Assembly (NCBI GenBank): GCA_902805475.1
Contig: CADCSX010000002.1
Location: forward strand, 62,001 to 126,000
Length of the DNA stretch: 64,000 bases
Origin: Entonaema liquescens
Lineage: Eukaryota > Ascomycota > Sordariomycetes > Xylariales > Xylariaceae
Direction: 5' to 3'
Each line of letters starts with the position of its first letter. The stretch's first letter is position 1. Positions 11,071 through 22,338 of the stretch are shown here, piece after piece. Position numbers and translations under genes: made by a program. Under the pieces are notes generated by a model. The model searched no databases, was not told where the DNA came from, and was given only the letters and a program-made list of their open reading frames with translations.

Positions 11071-11956
11071 ATGTCTTCCAGAATCAACACCATCCTCATC
11101 ATAGGAGCTACTTCCGGCCTTGGCGAGGCCTTTGCCCGTCGCTTTCACAGTCTGGGCAAGAAGGTGATTGCCACAGGTCGTAGGAGAGAACGGTTAGATG
11201 CGTTAGCACAAGAGCTACAAGGCCTTGAGACACGCCAGGTGAGAACTGACGTCTTGCGACCAAGGAAGCTCGGTTCATTGCTAATCAACTCGATAGTTCG
11301 ATATCGCCGATCTGGGCAGTCTTGCCGCCAACGTAAATGGCATTTTGAAGGACTTCCCCCTTCTGGACTCCGTTATCATCAATGCCGGGATCCAAAAGAG
11401 CTATAGCCTCTTCGATCCCTCAACTTCTAGCCCCGAGGCAATTATTAACGAGATCAATACGGACTTGACGGCCCCCTCTCTTCTCGTTCGCTTGTTTGCT
11501 CCGCACCTCTTTGAATTGGCAAAGGCAGGAACCAAGACGAACCTCTTCATCACTACATCCGCAATTGGATACGTGCCGTTGAGCTTCTATCCGACCTATT
11601 GTTCGAGCAAAGCTGGTGTTCATACGCTGGCCAAAATCTTACGACAACAGCTAAGTTTCGCTCCGGAAGAGGCGAAGAAGAATCTGAACATAGTCGAGAT
11701 CATCCCGCCGTATGTCGATACGGGTCTTGATGATTCGCACCGCGATAATGTAAACCATTTGCAGGGTGGCCCAGAAAAAGCGTTTCCTCCTATGCCACTG
11801 GTTGAGTATATAACAAAATTCTTCGAAAGCCTAGAGCAGCTTGAGCCGGATGGTTCTTTTAAGAAGGAGATCGGAGTGGGACTTGGGAAAATAGCTGAGG
11901 AGACTTGGAGAGGCAGCTTCGGAAAGGTGTTCGAGCAGATGGGTCTCACTACCTAA
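11071..11956 (+). CDS. Short-chain dehydrogenase/reductase (DltE-like)
   Basis: Two exons, 11071-11238 and 11297-11956, give 275 residues, the usual classical SDR length. The nucleotide-binding motif 'GATSGLGEAFARRF' starts at about residue 12. 'INAG' (the NNAG equivalent) follows in exon 2, and the catalytic Tyr-x3-Lys is in 'YCSSKAG', preceded by the Ser of 'TTSAIG'. The basic 'TGRRRERL' after the second strand suggests NADP(H). The 58-nt intron has a good GCTAAT branch site. The substrate is unknown; the overall sequence most resembles the DltE/YdfG-like oxidoreductases common in fungi. Confidence 0.88.
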
Positions 11957-13216
11957 AGTTCATGACATGGTAACGGACAAGATAAATGGGGGTGGAAGTA
12001 TTAAGGCCGGTTAGTCAGGTATTTCACCAAACCGAACTGATATCAAACCAGATAAGCACACCAAGCCTTGGTTACATGATTTATCCTTTAGTTTCCTGGC
12101 TGGAAATGCGAACAGTGAGCCTTTTGGTGTATCCGCCCATCGTAATAGTTAGTAGTTTAATCATCGGGATAGACACAGCTGTAGAGGCCTCCAGAGGGAT
12201 AATAGACCGTACTGCTTGTCAACCACAAGTCTACAGAGAAGTGGACGCAAGGAATCACACGTTAAAACACGTTTGTTATAGATTGATGCAACGGTTGCTA
12301 ACTTGTTGACCGTTGTGACACACCCTGTTGGAACGTTAGCTCAATATCGTACTGAATAAGGGATTAAAAGTATAGGGGATTCCAAGGCTCACAGACAGCG
12401 CGATAATGGTCTTACGTAGTTCACTAGTAGTTGCACATCCCCCTACCCGCCACAGAGCATGCCACACTCAAGTATACATGATTATTCTGCCATATTCCAG
12501 ATACGGTATAACCCCACTTCCTTGAGACCAGTTTGCGTCGTACGAACGTCACGATGGTAAGCAAGGACACGCATACTCCGAGGAAAATCAAGAGTGAAGA
12601 AAGCATTAGGGCCAGGTATTTCTCAAGAGTCCCAAATAATCGAGTGAGAAGCATTGCAGCCAACACTTTAGGGACCGCCCAAGTCCATAGACTAGATCCT
12701 TCGAGAATGACTAGCAGTTGTTAACTGGATAGCCCCGTCATGGTCCTGCATCATGAGTTTAGGGGTCAACCAAGTCCTAAATGAAAGCAGAAGCCATCTG
12801 TCTACCCGCCTGCTTATTAGGTGTACCTAGCAAAGATCGCAAAGTCTGGGGGACAGCTGTGTAGGTAAATATAGATACACTCATTACTTACATGCAAGAC
12901 ATAGGGTCACGCCGCATATTCTCCAATTTCAAGTTGGAGATATGAGGCACATCCTAGCATCTCCAAAACATGCAAATGTAGAACACATACCATATACGGC
13001 TCAGAACCAATACTGCAATATAATGAATTTTGCTATTAGGTGCTTCGTAGGAGAGAGTATACACCCCCTAGAAGAATAGAATGCACGGTCTAATTATCCC
13101 TCCAGTATTAAAGCATCGTCGAAAGCTGATGCGTAAAAACCTAATATACAGGGTCATTTAGACCACTTACGTCAGTTGTCTGCTTCTCCAATTTCTCCAT
13201 ATGAGGCTCGCCTAGT
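11957..13216. other. Intergenic between SDR and peroxiredoxin
   Basis: Convergent 3' flanks. Apart from the weak membrane-peptide frame at 12424-12720, no gene or RNA was seen. Confidence 0.45.
12424..12654 (-). CDS. Possible small membrane protein or gene relic
   Basis: An ATG at 12654 opens 76 codons; the frame itself is open from about 12720. The predicted peptide has one clear hydrophobic helix ('LMLSSLLIFLGVCVSLL') followed by a basic stretch ('VRRKLVSRKWG'), as expected of a single-pass membrane protein. No family is recognised, and no supporting introns or partner frames were found upstream. It could equally be the last exon of a decayed transporter or chance coding. Confidence 0.2.
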   Translation of the reverse strand: MLLTRLFGTLEKYLALMLSSLLIFLGVCVSLLTIVTFVRRKLVSRKWGYTVSGIWQNNHVYLSVACSVAGRGMCNY

Positions 13217-13993
13217 CTAATCCACTCTGGCTCGCTTCTTAGACTCGCCATTTCCATTAGCATGGCCGTTCTCAACTGATTCACCCTGAGTAGCAAAGTA
13301 CTCAAGACTACCCTTGGGATCAGCCTTCATTCCCTTGCTGCCATTCTGCCAGCCTGCCGGGCAGACTTCGCCGTGCTCATCGGTGAACTGGAACGCCTCA
13401 ACAAGTCGGATAGTCTCCTCGACATTGCGTCCAACGGGAAGATCGTTGACGGTGATCTGTCGCAGGACACCCTTCGGGTCAATAATGAATAGGCCACGAA
13501 GGGCGACGCCTTCATCCTCAATCAGAACACCGTAGCTGCGAGAGATCTTGTGCGACTTGTCTGCCACCAAAGGTAGCTCTAAGTCTGAGCCCAAACCGCC
13601 CTGCTTGCGAGGTCTCTCGGTCCAGGCCAAGTGAGAGAAGTGGGAATCGGTTGATACACCGAGGACAGTGGTGTTGATGGCACGGAAACGCGGTAGGGCA
13701 TCATTGTACTGAATAATCTCGGTCGGGCAGACAAATGTGAAATCAAGAGGGTAGAAGAGAAGGACAACCCTATGAATGAGGATTAGTATGGGATGATAAG
13801 TTCATACACGTTCACGTTGGCGAGATAGGGACGCAGGCAGGGATACAGATAAACAACCCAGGTTGGAGAATAAGAAGCAGACGAACCATTGACCAAGATA
13901 ATCCGACAAAGAAATATCCTTGAACTCGCCGCCAGGGAAGACGGTAGTAGCTGTGAAGGCCGGAGCCGGACGCTGAACGAAGGCGGAAGACAT
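13217..13993 (-). CDS. Typical 2-Cys peroxiredoxin (thioredoxin peroxidase)
   Basis: Exons 13993-13887 and 13769-13217 give 219 residues. The peroxidatic Cys50 lies in 'FYPLDFTFVCPTEI' and the resolving Cys172 in 'GEVCPAGW', so it should reduce H2O2 and organic peroxides using thioredoxin. 'GGLG' and a C-terminal 'YF' are both present, the pair that makes eukaryotic 2-Cys peroxiredoxins prone to hyperoxidation. After 'YF' there is an extra tail of about 25 residues, Gly/Asn-rich and ending 'KKRARVD', which looks like a nuclear localisation signal. The 117-nt intron has an unusual donor (GTTCGT) but a strong TACTAAT branch site, and splicing restores the conserved 'LGQWVVLLFYP'. Confidence 0.93.
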
Positions 13994-15383
13994 TATTGGC
14001 GATAGTAACTTGTGATGATAGTACGAGCGTATGTGCTTTCCCCGTTGGATGAGATGGTTTAATGTTTCTAGTAGAAAGTTGCTAAGTGCTTGCCTGGTTA
14101 AGGTAAGATTTAAGTAGGAAGCAGACTTCAGGAAGGAGAAAAAAATAGTTGGCAGCTATTATTTCTTATCTCGTCAGGGCCGTTCGCTGTTTCCTACAGT
14201 GCACGGAACCTTGCCGGCCTACTTTAGTAGCAAACGACGGGAACTACGGGCTGCCACAGCAGCTGCTATGGGGTTCGTGCATGCTGCTTAGGCCAAATCT
14301 CCACTGGTTACTCCTTATCATCATTTCGCTAACCCTAACTTAGACTCTTTCTCACCATCGCGTGATTGTCGCATGTCGACGCGTCTATGACCCACCTACA
14401 CTTTTCTCTTATACACCACGGCTTCACGTTCTAACTCTGTGGAAGAGTATAAATTGACCAAACCGAACCATGCTAGTGAATAATAATATACTACAGTAGA
14501 AATACCCTCTCAAGTTGGCCTTTGGGAAATAACTAGGAGATTCCTACATGTTCGACGCCTATGAAAAAAAGAGATATCTACTTATGTTCAAGAGGTGAAC
14601 CAGAGTGGGTCAATCGCGCTTTTTTACCCACTGCGCTAACCAGGTAACCACTTTGTGCTACCCAAGAATATATTTGCCCAGCGTTCCTGACTATGAGAAA
14701 TCTACGCAAATAATGAGCTAATAGGTCATTGCTTCTAAACGTCTGGACACCTCCGATTTCGGATTTAACCCAAGCTAACGTTCTCAGCTGGATAGAGCCG
14801 CGTTCTTGGGTTAAGAACCTACATATACATAGGTACATAGGTATATATATAATGTAACCCCATGCATGTCATGCATCCATGCATACATACCTACGACATA
14901 TCACTACAACTTGGCATGAATGGCCTTTGTACAAAACGACCAACAAGACAACTATCTTACGTATTTAAACCATGCGTACTCCAACTCAGTAATAAGCGAG
15001 AAATTATTGTTCATAACTACCCAAGTGTTGTCCCTTATAAACTCGTGATATAATCGTAATAGTCACGGTGGTTTACATCCTATGAGAAGTTCAACCCAAA
15101 ACAAAACCCCTTGCAAAAGCTGACAAGAAAGGCGTAGGTCAACCCAACGACATGCGCCCTTTGTCGTCAAACTTCTAGCTTAATTGGGTAGGTACTCTCT
15201 CTATTGCCCCCGCGCTGAGAAGCTGTCGAGGTATAGCATATAAGATCATTACAGACAGGTAGTTAGTATATAATTGACAGGAGTTCATCACTTTGTCTCT
15301 GCATTAGTGAATGTTCAACAGTCAAGAGCCCTCGTATTAATATCTTAGAAAAGAGATCAACCTCGAGAGACTAATAACTCGAA
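13994..15383. other. Divergent intergenic, peroxiredoxin / S66 peptidase (1.39 kb)
   Basis: Holds the two promoters. A hairpin with 7-bp arms (14604-14610 and 14626-14632) surrounds a T-run; it was considered as a tRNA remnant and rejected. Alternating CATG/CATA repeats occur near 14861-14893. No gene was seen. Confidence 0.45.
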
Positions 15384-16463
15384 ATGCCTTCAACTATAAT
15401 TCCAAAGGCCTTGGCGCCAGGTGCAACAATTGTCTTCATCTCACCCTCAGCCCGACTCAACGATCAATACCCTGCTGTCATATCTCGAGGGGCAGCCCTC
15501 CTTGAACAACGAGGTTACAAAGTCCGCGAATTCTATAATAAGGATACAGATATTCAATCCTCTATTACCAACCGGTTATCTGAGTTGAGAGCCGCATTTC
15601 TAGATCCTGAGATCTCGGCCATTATCTGCACCATTGGCGGGCCATCCTTCACAGAGCTGCTACCAAGTTTAATTGCCGATACAGATCTCCATAATGCTAT
15701 CCGCGCCAACCCCAAAATAGTGGTAGGCTATTCGGATATCACCGGTTTACACTGGTTTTTATATGCATTTACGGGACTCCGTACCTTCTACGGGCCAGGA
15801 ATCATTCCGGAGCTTGGCGCATGCGACTCGGTCGACGATGAAAAGTTCCCGCTTGCATTCTCTGTTAAACACCTTTTCCGTACCATCGCGAATCACGAGC
15901 CGATTGGAGACCTTCCACGATCACCAACATATGCAAATACGCTTCCTTCTTGGTATCTTGATCCAGAATCCGTGCAGCCAACAGAAATCATCCCTACTCC
16001 GGGTTGGATATGGCTCCGCCCCGGCAAGGCACAAGGACGACTCTTTGGTGGCTGTTTGACCGTTATGGCACGTCTTAACGGAATACAACCTCTCGTTCCA
16101 AACTGGCGAGGTCGGATCGTGTTCTTCGAGACGGCTACTGGGGAAGAGTACGGAAAAGGCAACCCGATCTATCGGGTAAGAGCCGGTATTGCGGACCTCA
16201 TCGCTCAGGGCGTGTTCGAAGACGTCGCAGGCGTAGTGGTCGGGCGACCATTCGGGTACGACACTGCAGAGGAGAGAGAAGAATACATCAGTGTTATTAA
16301 AGGACTCTTATGTGATGGCCCGTTCGCCAAAAAGGAATTCCCCGTCCTATTCAATGTTGACTTTGGACATACAACACCTATGGTCACCTTGCCATTCGAT
16401 TCTCTAGCCGTGCTAGACTCTGAACGGGACCAGTTTGCCATCCAGGAACCCGGGGTCATATGA
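15384..16463 (+). CDS. S66 family (LD-carboxypeptidase/MccF-like) protein
   Basis: Intronless, 359 residues, a normal length for family S66. It starts with the family's N-terminal strand ('LAPGATIVFISPSAR') and has 'IICTIGGPSFTELLP' at about 81-95, the region of the nucleophile elbow. It continues with 'VVGYSDITGLHW', then 'GGCLTVMARL', 'GRPFGYD' and 'VDFGHTTPMVTLP', the last containing the likely catalytic His. In bacteria these enzymes cleave LD-peptide bonds of murein or hydrolyse microcin C-type acyl-sulfamates; the fungal role is unknown, with detoxification or handling of bacterial cell-wall peptides possible. The Ser88 position seems shifted by one residue from the usual nucleophile position, so activity should not be assumed. 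Confidence 0.88.
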   Translation: MPSTIIPKALAPGATIVFISPSARLNDQYPAVISRGAALLEQRGYKVREFYNKDTDIQSSITNRLSELRAAFLDPEISAIICTIGGPSFTELLPSLIADTDLHNAIRANPKIVVGYSDITGLHWFLYAFTGLRTFYGPGIIPELGACDSVDDEKFPLAFSVKHLFRTIANHEPIGDLPRSPTYANTLPSWYLDPESVQPTEIIPTPGWIWLRPGKAQGRLFGGCLTVMARLNGIQPLVPNWRGRIVFFETATGEEYGKGNPIYRVRAGIADLIAQGVFEDVAGVVVGRPFGYDTAEEREEYISVIKGLLCDGPFAKKEFPVLFNVDFGHTTPMVTLPFDSLAVLDSERDQFAIQEPGVI

Positions 16464-16798
16464 GACCACTCCCAAAATCTACGAAATGTTATGTAGGTAT
16501 AGGTGTCTGGAGTATTTAGATTAACCTATTAGGGATTCTATCAAGACATGTAACCCGTAGGCGTTAGGTTCCCAGGAGCATAGGAAAAGGAGTTTGAAGT
16601 AATAATAGTAATCAAGCTTCAGATAGACTCATAGCTTAACTCTAGGTAGTTAACGGGCCCTGTTCCACTAATCTGCCACCCTCCCCGAAAATGTGTAGAT
16701 AAATTCGAATATAAATCCTGCGAAACCCATCCCATACCTAGGGTTATGTGAATAAAGCGTATATTTCTCACCCCTCTTCACTTTTCTTCTTTGAATCT
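16464..16798. other. Convergent intergenic, nothing seen
   Basis: A 335-bp gap between the tails of the S66 gene and the cysteine-rich gene. No feature was recognised. Confidence 0.5.
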
Positions 16799-17158
16799 TT
16801 AAGGTAGATTCGCAGCTTTAGCTATAATTCCCCTATGTGTAGTAGTAGGAGGGGATGGCGGAGGAGGGCCTGTAGCATTGTCCATGCAATACCAATCCCC
16901 ATGGCACCAACAACCATCCCTGCAAGCGGCACACAGCTCCTGACTTGGTGGGTCGTGTGTCCAGGTAATATTCTCAAAGCTGCACGAGGAGCTTTCACGC
17001 CGGCAGTAGAGGCATCGATTACATTCGGTGTCTACTAGCGGTTTGCTACAACCCTGATTACAATACCAGCCGCAGGCTTGACAATCCTCTGCACAGCCAG
17101 CCTGCCGTGTGATCGCAACAGGGAGGAGGGTTGCTATGAAAAAGAGCTGGATACGCAT
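16799..17158 (-). CDS. Small secreted cysteine-rich protein (effector-like)
   Basis: Single exon, 119 residues. The first 18-20 residues ('MRIQLFFIATLLPVAI') form a clear signal peptide. The mature part of about 100 residues holds 14 cysteines, an even number suited to seven disulphides. They fall in three clusters: 'CAEDCQACGWYCNQGC', 'CNRCLYC' and 'CAACRDGCWCHGDWYC'. The first and last clusters look related, hinting at an internal duplication. A proline-rich tail ('GPPPPSPPTTT') closes the protein. No known family (hydrophobin, CFEM, LysM) fits the spacing. Size, export and cysteine density are typical of fungal effectors or antimicrobial peptides, but function is not known. Confidence 0.7.
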   Translation of the reverse strand: MRIQLFFIATLLPVAITRQAGCAEDCQACGWYCNQGCSKPLVDTECNRCLYCRRESSSCSFENITWTHDPPSQELCAACRDGCWCHGDWYCMDNATGPPPPSPPTTTHRGIIAKAANLP

Positions 17159-17792
17159 TGAAGCAATTGTTTAGTTGATGATCGACTTGTTTTTGCTTGT
17201 CCTCGAGGGCTACCTAGGTACCTAAGAAACGCCTCGAGAGCAGATGGAATAGAACGCCCCTTTTATAGACCTGTACTAGTATTACATGCCATCATCGCAT
17301 GTTTATAGTTACTGTGATCTTCGGTCTTCACGACGTTGCGATGTCACATTACCTGCATAACCGTCGTATTTTTAATTTAGCCCGTATAGCCGGTAAGTTG
17401 AGGTCTGAAGAACTTGATTCGATGGGCCTGATATGATCCATGATAGCCATTATGAGTGTTATACATCGAGATTCTTGCGCGAATCCCAGTAGTTTATAGA
17501 TGCTCTGATACGGACCAGCATATGTGAACGACCAGTCTGGAACCATAGCCCTAAAGATATAGCATCCGTATCACTGACATTCTAGCCACTAGTATCGTGA
17601 CCATATAATAGATTGGAAAATGCAGATCTAGATTAAGATATTATATACCGTGTCCCTTCATAATTCTTGACGATATATATATACATCAGTGTATCAATGT
17701 GTGGCGATTAATCAGTCGCCCAGGCATGCTTTTGCACTAACCTTCGCTGTTAGAAATGTGGTAATACCGGTAAGTTTATGGTCGTGGACCTC
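17159..17792. other. Intergenic, nothing seen
   Basis: A 634-bp gap upstream of the cysteine-rich gene and after the DUF3292 gene. The short frames lack recognisable features. Confidence 0.45.
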
Positions 17793-20005
17793 TCACCAGG
17801 CCTCCCATTTCTGTCCTCCGATTGCTACGAGACGGTTAAACAACTCGTCCCTCATCGGCAGCGCGGTAACACGCCGCACTTTCCCCGTTCGATCCGTGAT
17901 TTCCAGTCCATCAGCCACCTCCCTACCCAGAGACCAGCCGACAACGATTTTAGCCTTCCATCCATATCCACCGACTTTCTTGATCTCAGCAATGTCGTTG
18001 ATTGCTATAGTCCATAAAGGATGCAGGTCTTCTCGCTCTGCCGAGCCGATCTTCTCGATTGTTTCGTCGGTGCTGAATGATACAGCTGGGATCGTAGCCT
18101 TCGTCGTGATATATACATGTCCTTTTTTACCGTTGTAGCGACCTTTGAAATCGACGGGTCCGGAAACGCGGCTCGTCTCCGGTCGTGAGACGGCACCCAG
18201 ACGGTTCTTAGCGTGATGAGATCCCGCTTTCGCCCGAGCGTGATCGGTCCCTATGGCTGCCTTGACTGCGCCTTTTGTTGTTCCCTTAAAGAAACCTATG
18301 ATCTTACTTCCACGCTTACCGTGCTTAGACGAGCCCTTCGCAGCATCTATGTCCGAACCGCCAGTTTCATATGCAGTTTGCGGATCATGCTCCATAGCAT
18401 CCTGAAGTTCTTCTTCGGTCGCATTTAGCGGCGGTTCGGCCCCTGTTGCTCGTAATTCCGCGTCGGTAACTTCTGTAGGCCTCTCAGGGGGTGGCTCGCT
18501 AATACGTGGCGGTGGCGGTAGGGGTGCCTTATTCGCCTCACCTATGCGAAGCAGAGTGAGTGTCAACTGCGCATTAGTCGGTACACCTTTGAGGATCGTA
18601 TTGCGAAGCTCTAGAAGTTTCTGCCAGTGGGGGAATGCGCGATTGAGCCATTTGAACCCACGAGTAAGAATGGGATCCCCGAAAAAGCCAACGCCTATTC
18701 CAAAAGTCATTCCTTTTATAAACATGTATGATGTGACAAATAGTGAGATAAAGAAAAGAGGAGCCATCAAAGCAGCAAGCCTAAGCCTATAGATATCTCT
18801 TGGAAACGGAGGTGTGGGAGAAAGAGCATTTGCGAATCGCTCCCACGTATCCGATACGTCTGCGATGCCATGCATAATGGGCCTCATCTTTGTCCACATC
18901 GCTGTCTCAACGGGAACCTTAGTCTTATCATGTTTTGGACTGGCTTTATCTCCGGATGCGACGTCTTTGGCCTCAGCGGCCGCTGTGGTTACTCCTGTAG
19001 GATCGGGTACAGCATCATCAGGAGAACCTGTCCCTGCGGAGGGTGCGCCTTGAGGATGCTTCCCCGTAGCACTCGTAACTACAATAGAAGTAAAGCCGTT
19101 GAAAAAATTGCTAGCTTCCTGTTCAACAGCCTCGCCTTTGAAGTTCTGCGGTGCTCCTGTCGAGCTTTCGGTACTACCAAGAACGCCTGCCTTCGGTTTC
19201 TGCACGCCGCCGGTTTTGGTATCTACCAAAGCAAGGGGAGCTGGTGGAAATAACACGCCCCTTGACCGCGGATAGACGATCAAGGTGATCAAAGTCAATG
19301 TTAGAAGTGGGACGAGTAAATCGAGCGCCCAAGCGACGAAGTAAGCCTAGATATGTATGTTAGAGGCGTGGTAAACTCTTCGTAACTATTATTTGGTGGC
19401 CTACCGCGCAGAAGCATGATGTCCGTCGAGTCTCACGCCAAGATCGTAAGCGCACGATATGCTTCACAGCTGCCAATAACCCTACTACAACTGTCATGTA
19501 AAACCGCTCGATATTAGCGCGTAGCTTATCGGGAGAGAATTCTTCCTCGTCGGCGATGTTTAGATCCAGATCCCCGGGTACAGCAGTAGGTACTTCCTTG
19601 ACGTGGTATATTTGCTATGATGAACCGGTTCTATCAGCACACTAGCCAATCGCAACTTAAAGAACGTTGACGTACTTTGTTAAATCTCCGAATGAGAAGC
19701 CACAAATCTTCGTTGTCCAATCCTCCAACTAATGGCGCAGGGATCACCTGCTTCTTCTCATTCCAACCTAGATCAGCTACCTCTTCATCGTGTTCTTGCT
19801 GGGCTAACCCTTTTTCTTCGTGATCGCTTGTCGCCAAAGCATGAGAGAGCGTCGGTTCTTCGCTTAGATGATTTGCCTTTTCGTGCTTCTCGGGTTCACT
19901 AACAGGCTGCATCGTTGGCGGGATGGGAAGGACATCCGTGAGTTTAGTACCGGGTATGTTTTCACCCAAAGGGCCGTTTCCCTTTCCCTCTTCATCAGTA
20001 GACAT
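17793..20005 (-). CDS. DUF3292 family membrane protein
   Basis: Exons 20005-19676, 19614-19405 and 19346-17793 give 697 residues. The start is the ATG at 20005 ('MSTDEEGKG'); the same frame is open further upstream but has no ATG. Order: an acidic, disordered N-terminus; 'EDLWLLIRRFNK' leading into the conserved region; a membrane segment ('LDLLVPLLTLTLITLIVYP'); a soluble loop; a second hydrophobic pair ('LAALMAPLFFISLFVTSYMF'); a low-complexity, Pro- and Lys-rich stretch; and a C-terminal GRAM/PH-like fold ending 'LVAIGGQKWEAW'. This architecture fits the fungal DUF3292 family, whose function is not established to my knowledge. Introns are 61 and 58 nt with CTGAT and CTAAC branch sites. It probably acts at an internal membrane; which one is unknown. 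Confidence 0.82.
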
Positions 20006-21047
20006 TGTGTACTTGGCGCGTAGTACCCAGCCAATTCTTAAGAATAAAATGCGTCGAGTCGAGAGATTCTTCCAACTTATAAACGTAGACTTGGGACTGT
20101 TTGTACGTAGAGTAGAATCCACTCTAGTACTCTAGTACACGCCCGACTCTCGAATTTTCCATGATTTTTGCTCTTATAAAAGAAGGCGATGTTCGTACTC
20201 TAACAATTAGCTAGGCTGATGACGTCGATGGCTTCTCCGGAGAACTAAGTCTGGTGGTGAAGATCTAGAGGCCGAACGCCTTTAGCGCGGAGCCGGTTCT
20301 CTATATACGGGGCAAATACTTGATTGACATTTTATTCTTAGAAAAGCCGTTTCCAAGAACCTCGGTCTCTGCTGAAATAGTACTATAGTATGCGATTGCG
20401 ACCAACCTTGAGATCGGTTGGTAGAGGGAAGTTGTGTGAAAACCGGTTCCCTGACATATCCCCGGGTTAGTGCTCAGCCGCACTTACACGATCGATCGGT
20501 GGAACGCAGTTAACTCTACCAGATAACCGGGATGATAAATGTCATATTAATGAGTTAGGAATTGGCATCTATTTCTCCAATATTTCCGAGAATCTATACC
20601 ACAAGTCGCGAACAGAAAGCAGATATTGATACCGCATTCATCATCTATCAAGCATTGCATAGATGTGCAATAGATGTGCATAGATGTACTTGTACGTAGT
20701 AATAAATTCCCCTACATCCCCAACATCCCCACATAATAATGACATGTTCTGAGGTTTAACACAAACGTCTTCTATGACGACATGCTAGCATCACATATTA
20801 CACTTCAGCAGCGGGAAGATTTAAAGCGCAAATAAAGTATAGAAAGGCTATAATCATTGTAAACAATATTCACATAATAAGAAACATTTACTGTTCCGTC
20901 TGTCTGATAGCCTGATATAATTGTCATTTATCAATTATCAAGCAAGAAAAGTAATTTACCTAGCTGATTTTTAGCTCTAGACATTTCATCCAAAGTATCG
21001 TCTAACTACCTAAACAATTGAAACTGACGCGCGTCGCGGGCCTCAGA
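20006..21047. promoter_or_regulatory. Divergent intergenic, DUF3292 / mannose-6-phosphate isomerase
   Basis: A 1.04-kb gap holding both promoters. No specific site could be assigned. A short direct repeat of ATAGATGTGCA occurs around 20660-20690. Confidence 0.4.
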
Positions 21048-22338
21048 ATGACGTCCCAGCTCGTTTTCCAACTAAGCGGTTCTTGCAACAACTACCCCTG
21101 GGGTAAGAAGGGGAAACAGTCCTTAGCAGCACAATTATGCGCGCAAACTCCAGGGACAGACTTTCATATTAAAGATGACGAGTTCTATTCGGAAATGTGG
21201 TTTGGCGATTATCCAGATTTCCCTGCACGTAAACTAGATACTGGTGAGCCTCTGGCCGATGTGCTCCAGAACAACAAAGAGCAGCTTTTAGGGAAGAAGG
21301 TTATCGAAAAACTTGGCGGCCAACTGCCTTACTTGCCCAAGGTAAGACCCGCATCTCACTGAAATGAGCTAGCTTCATTAAGTGATAGAGAGAAAACTAA
21401 CGAGTCGTTGTTAGATCCTCTCAATAGCAAAGGCCCTTCCATTACAGCTCCACCCGAACAAAGAACTCGCGAGAAAGCTTCATGAGAAAGATCCAAGCAA
21501 CTTTACAGATCCAAATCATAAGCCTGAGATTGCAGTAGCGCTGTCTAAATTCGAAGTATTCGCCGGATTTAAGCCACTCGACCAAATAACGCCCCTTTTT
21601 CAATTACACCCACTAAGGCAATTCAATCCGGAGCAACCAGATAAATGGACAGACGAGACGCTACGAAACGTAACCAGGAGCTTACTCAAGTCTGATCTTG
21701 GCACAGTTAAGAAAGTGCAGACGGAGCTTGCAGAAGTCCCGCGAGACAAACTAGGTGATGCGGCCTATATTCTGGATCTACTCCCTCGTCTTGAAGACCA
21801 GTACGGCCCGGAAGATGCAGGCAGCTTAGTTGCACTTCTGTGTATGAATTTCATGGTATTCAATCCCGGAGACGCGATATGGATTCCTGCGGACGGCATC
21901 CACGCGTACCTAGCTGGTGATATCGTCGAATGCATGGCCCGAAGCAACAACGTGCTCAACACCGGCTTCTGCCCACCTGGGGACCGCAATAACGCTGACA
22001 TGTTTGTAAATACTCTAACCTTCAAAGCTCATAGCAGGGACGATGTATACCTTCCGAGCAAGAAGTCAGAGAAGAGTAAACAGGGGAAGACGGTCGTATA
22101 TAAGCCTCCCATGAGTGAATTTGACATGCTCAAGACGGACTTGAGTGCTGGCGAGAGCGAGGAGCTTACTGCAAGCGATGGCCCCGGCGTTATGATTGTG
22201 ACTTCAGGGAATGGAGTGATGTACGCCGACGACGTCCAACATCAACTCAAGGAGGGGTTCATCTTCTTCGTCGCTCCGGGTGTCCCAATCAAGCTAGAGA
22301 GTAAAGGGGGGATACAGATCCACATGGCAGTCGTATAA
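21048..22338 (+). CDS. Mannose-6-phosphate isomerase, type I
   Basis: Exons 21048-21341 and 21415-22338 give 405 residues. It interconverts fructose-6-phosphate and mannose-6-phosphate in the cytosol, feeding GDP-mannose for cell-wall mannan, glycosylation and GPI anchors. The four zinc ligands are visible: Gln109 and His111 in 'LQLHPNKELA', Glu136 in 'HKPEIAVAL' and His261 in 'IPADGIHAYL'. The N-terminal 'NNYPWGKKG' and the catalytic 'ARSNNVLNTGF' match the fungal and animal type I enzymes. The start is the ATG at 21048 ('MTSQLVFQLSGS'). The intron (21342-21414) has a CTAACG branch site. Confidence 0.96.

Noticed and set aside
14590..14660. tRNA-like sequence with an A-box-like stretch on the minus strand and a T-run on the plus strand
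   Set aside because: No acceptable acceptor stem, anticodon arm or B box could be paired; it is better described as a short hairpin.
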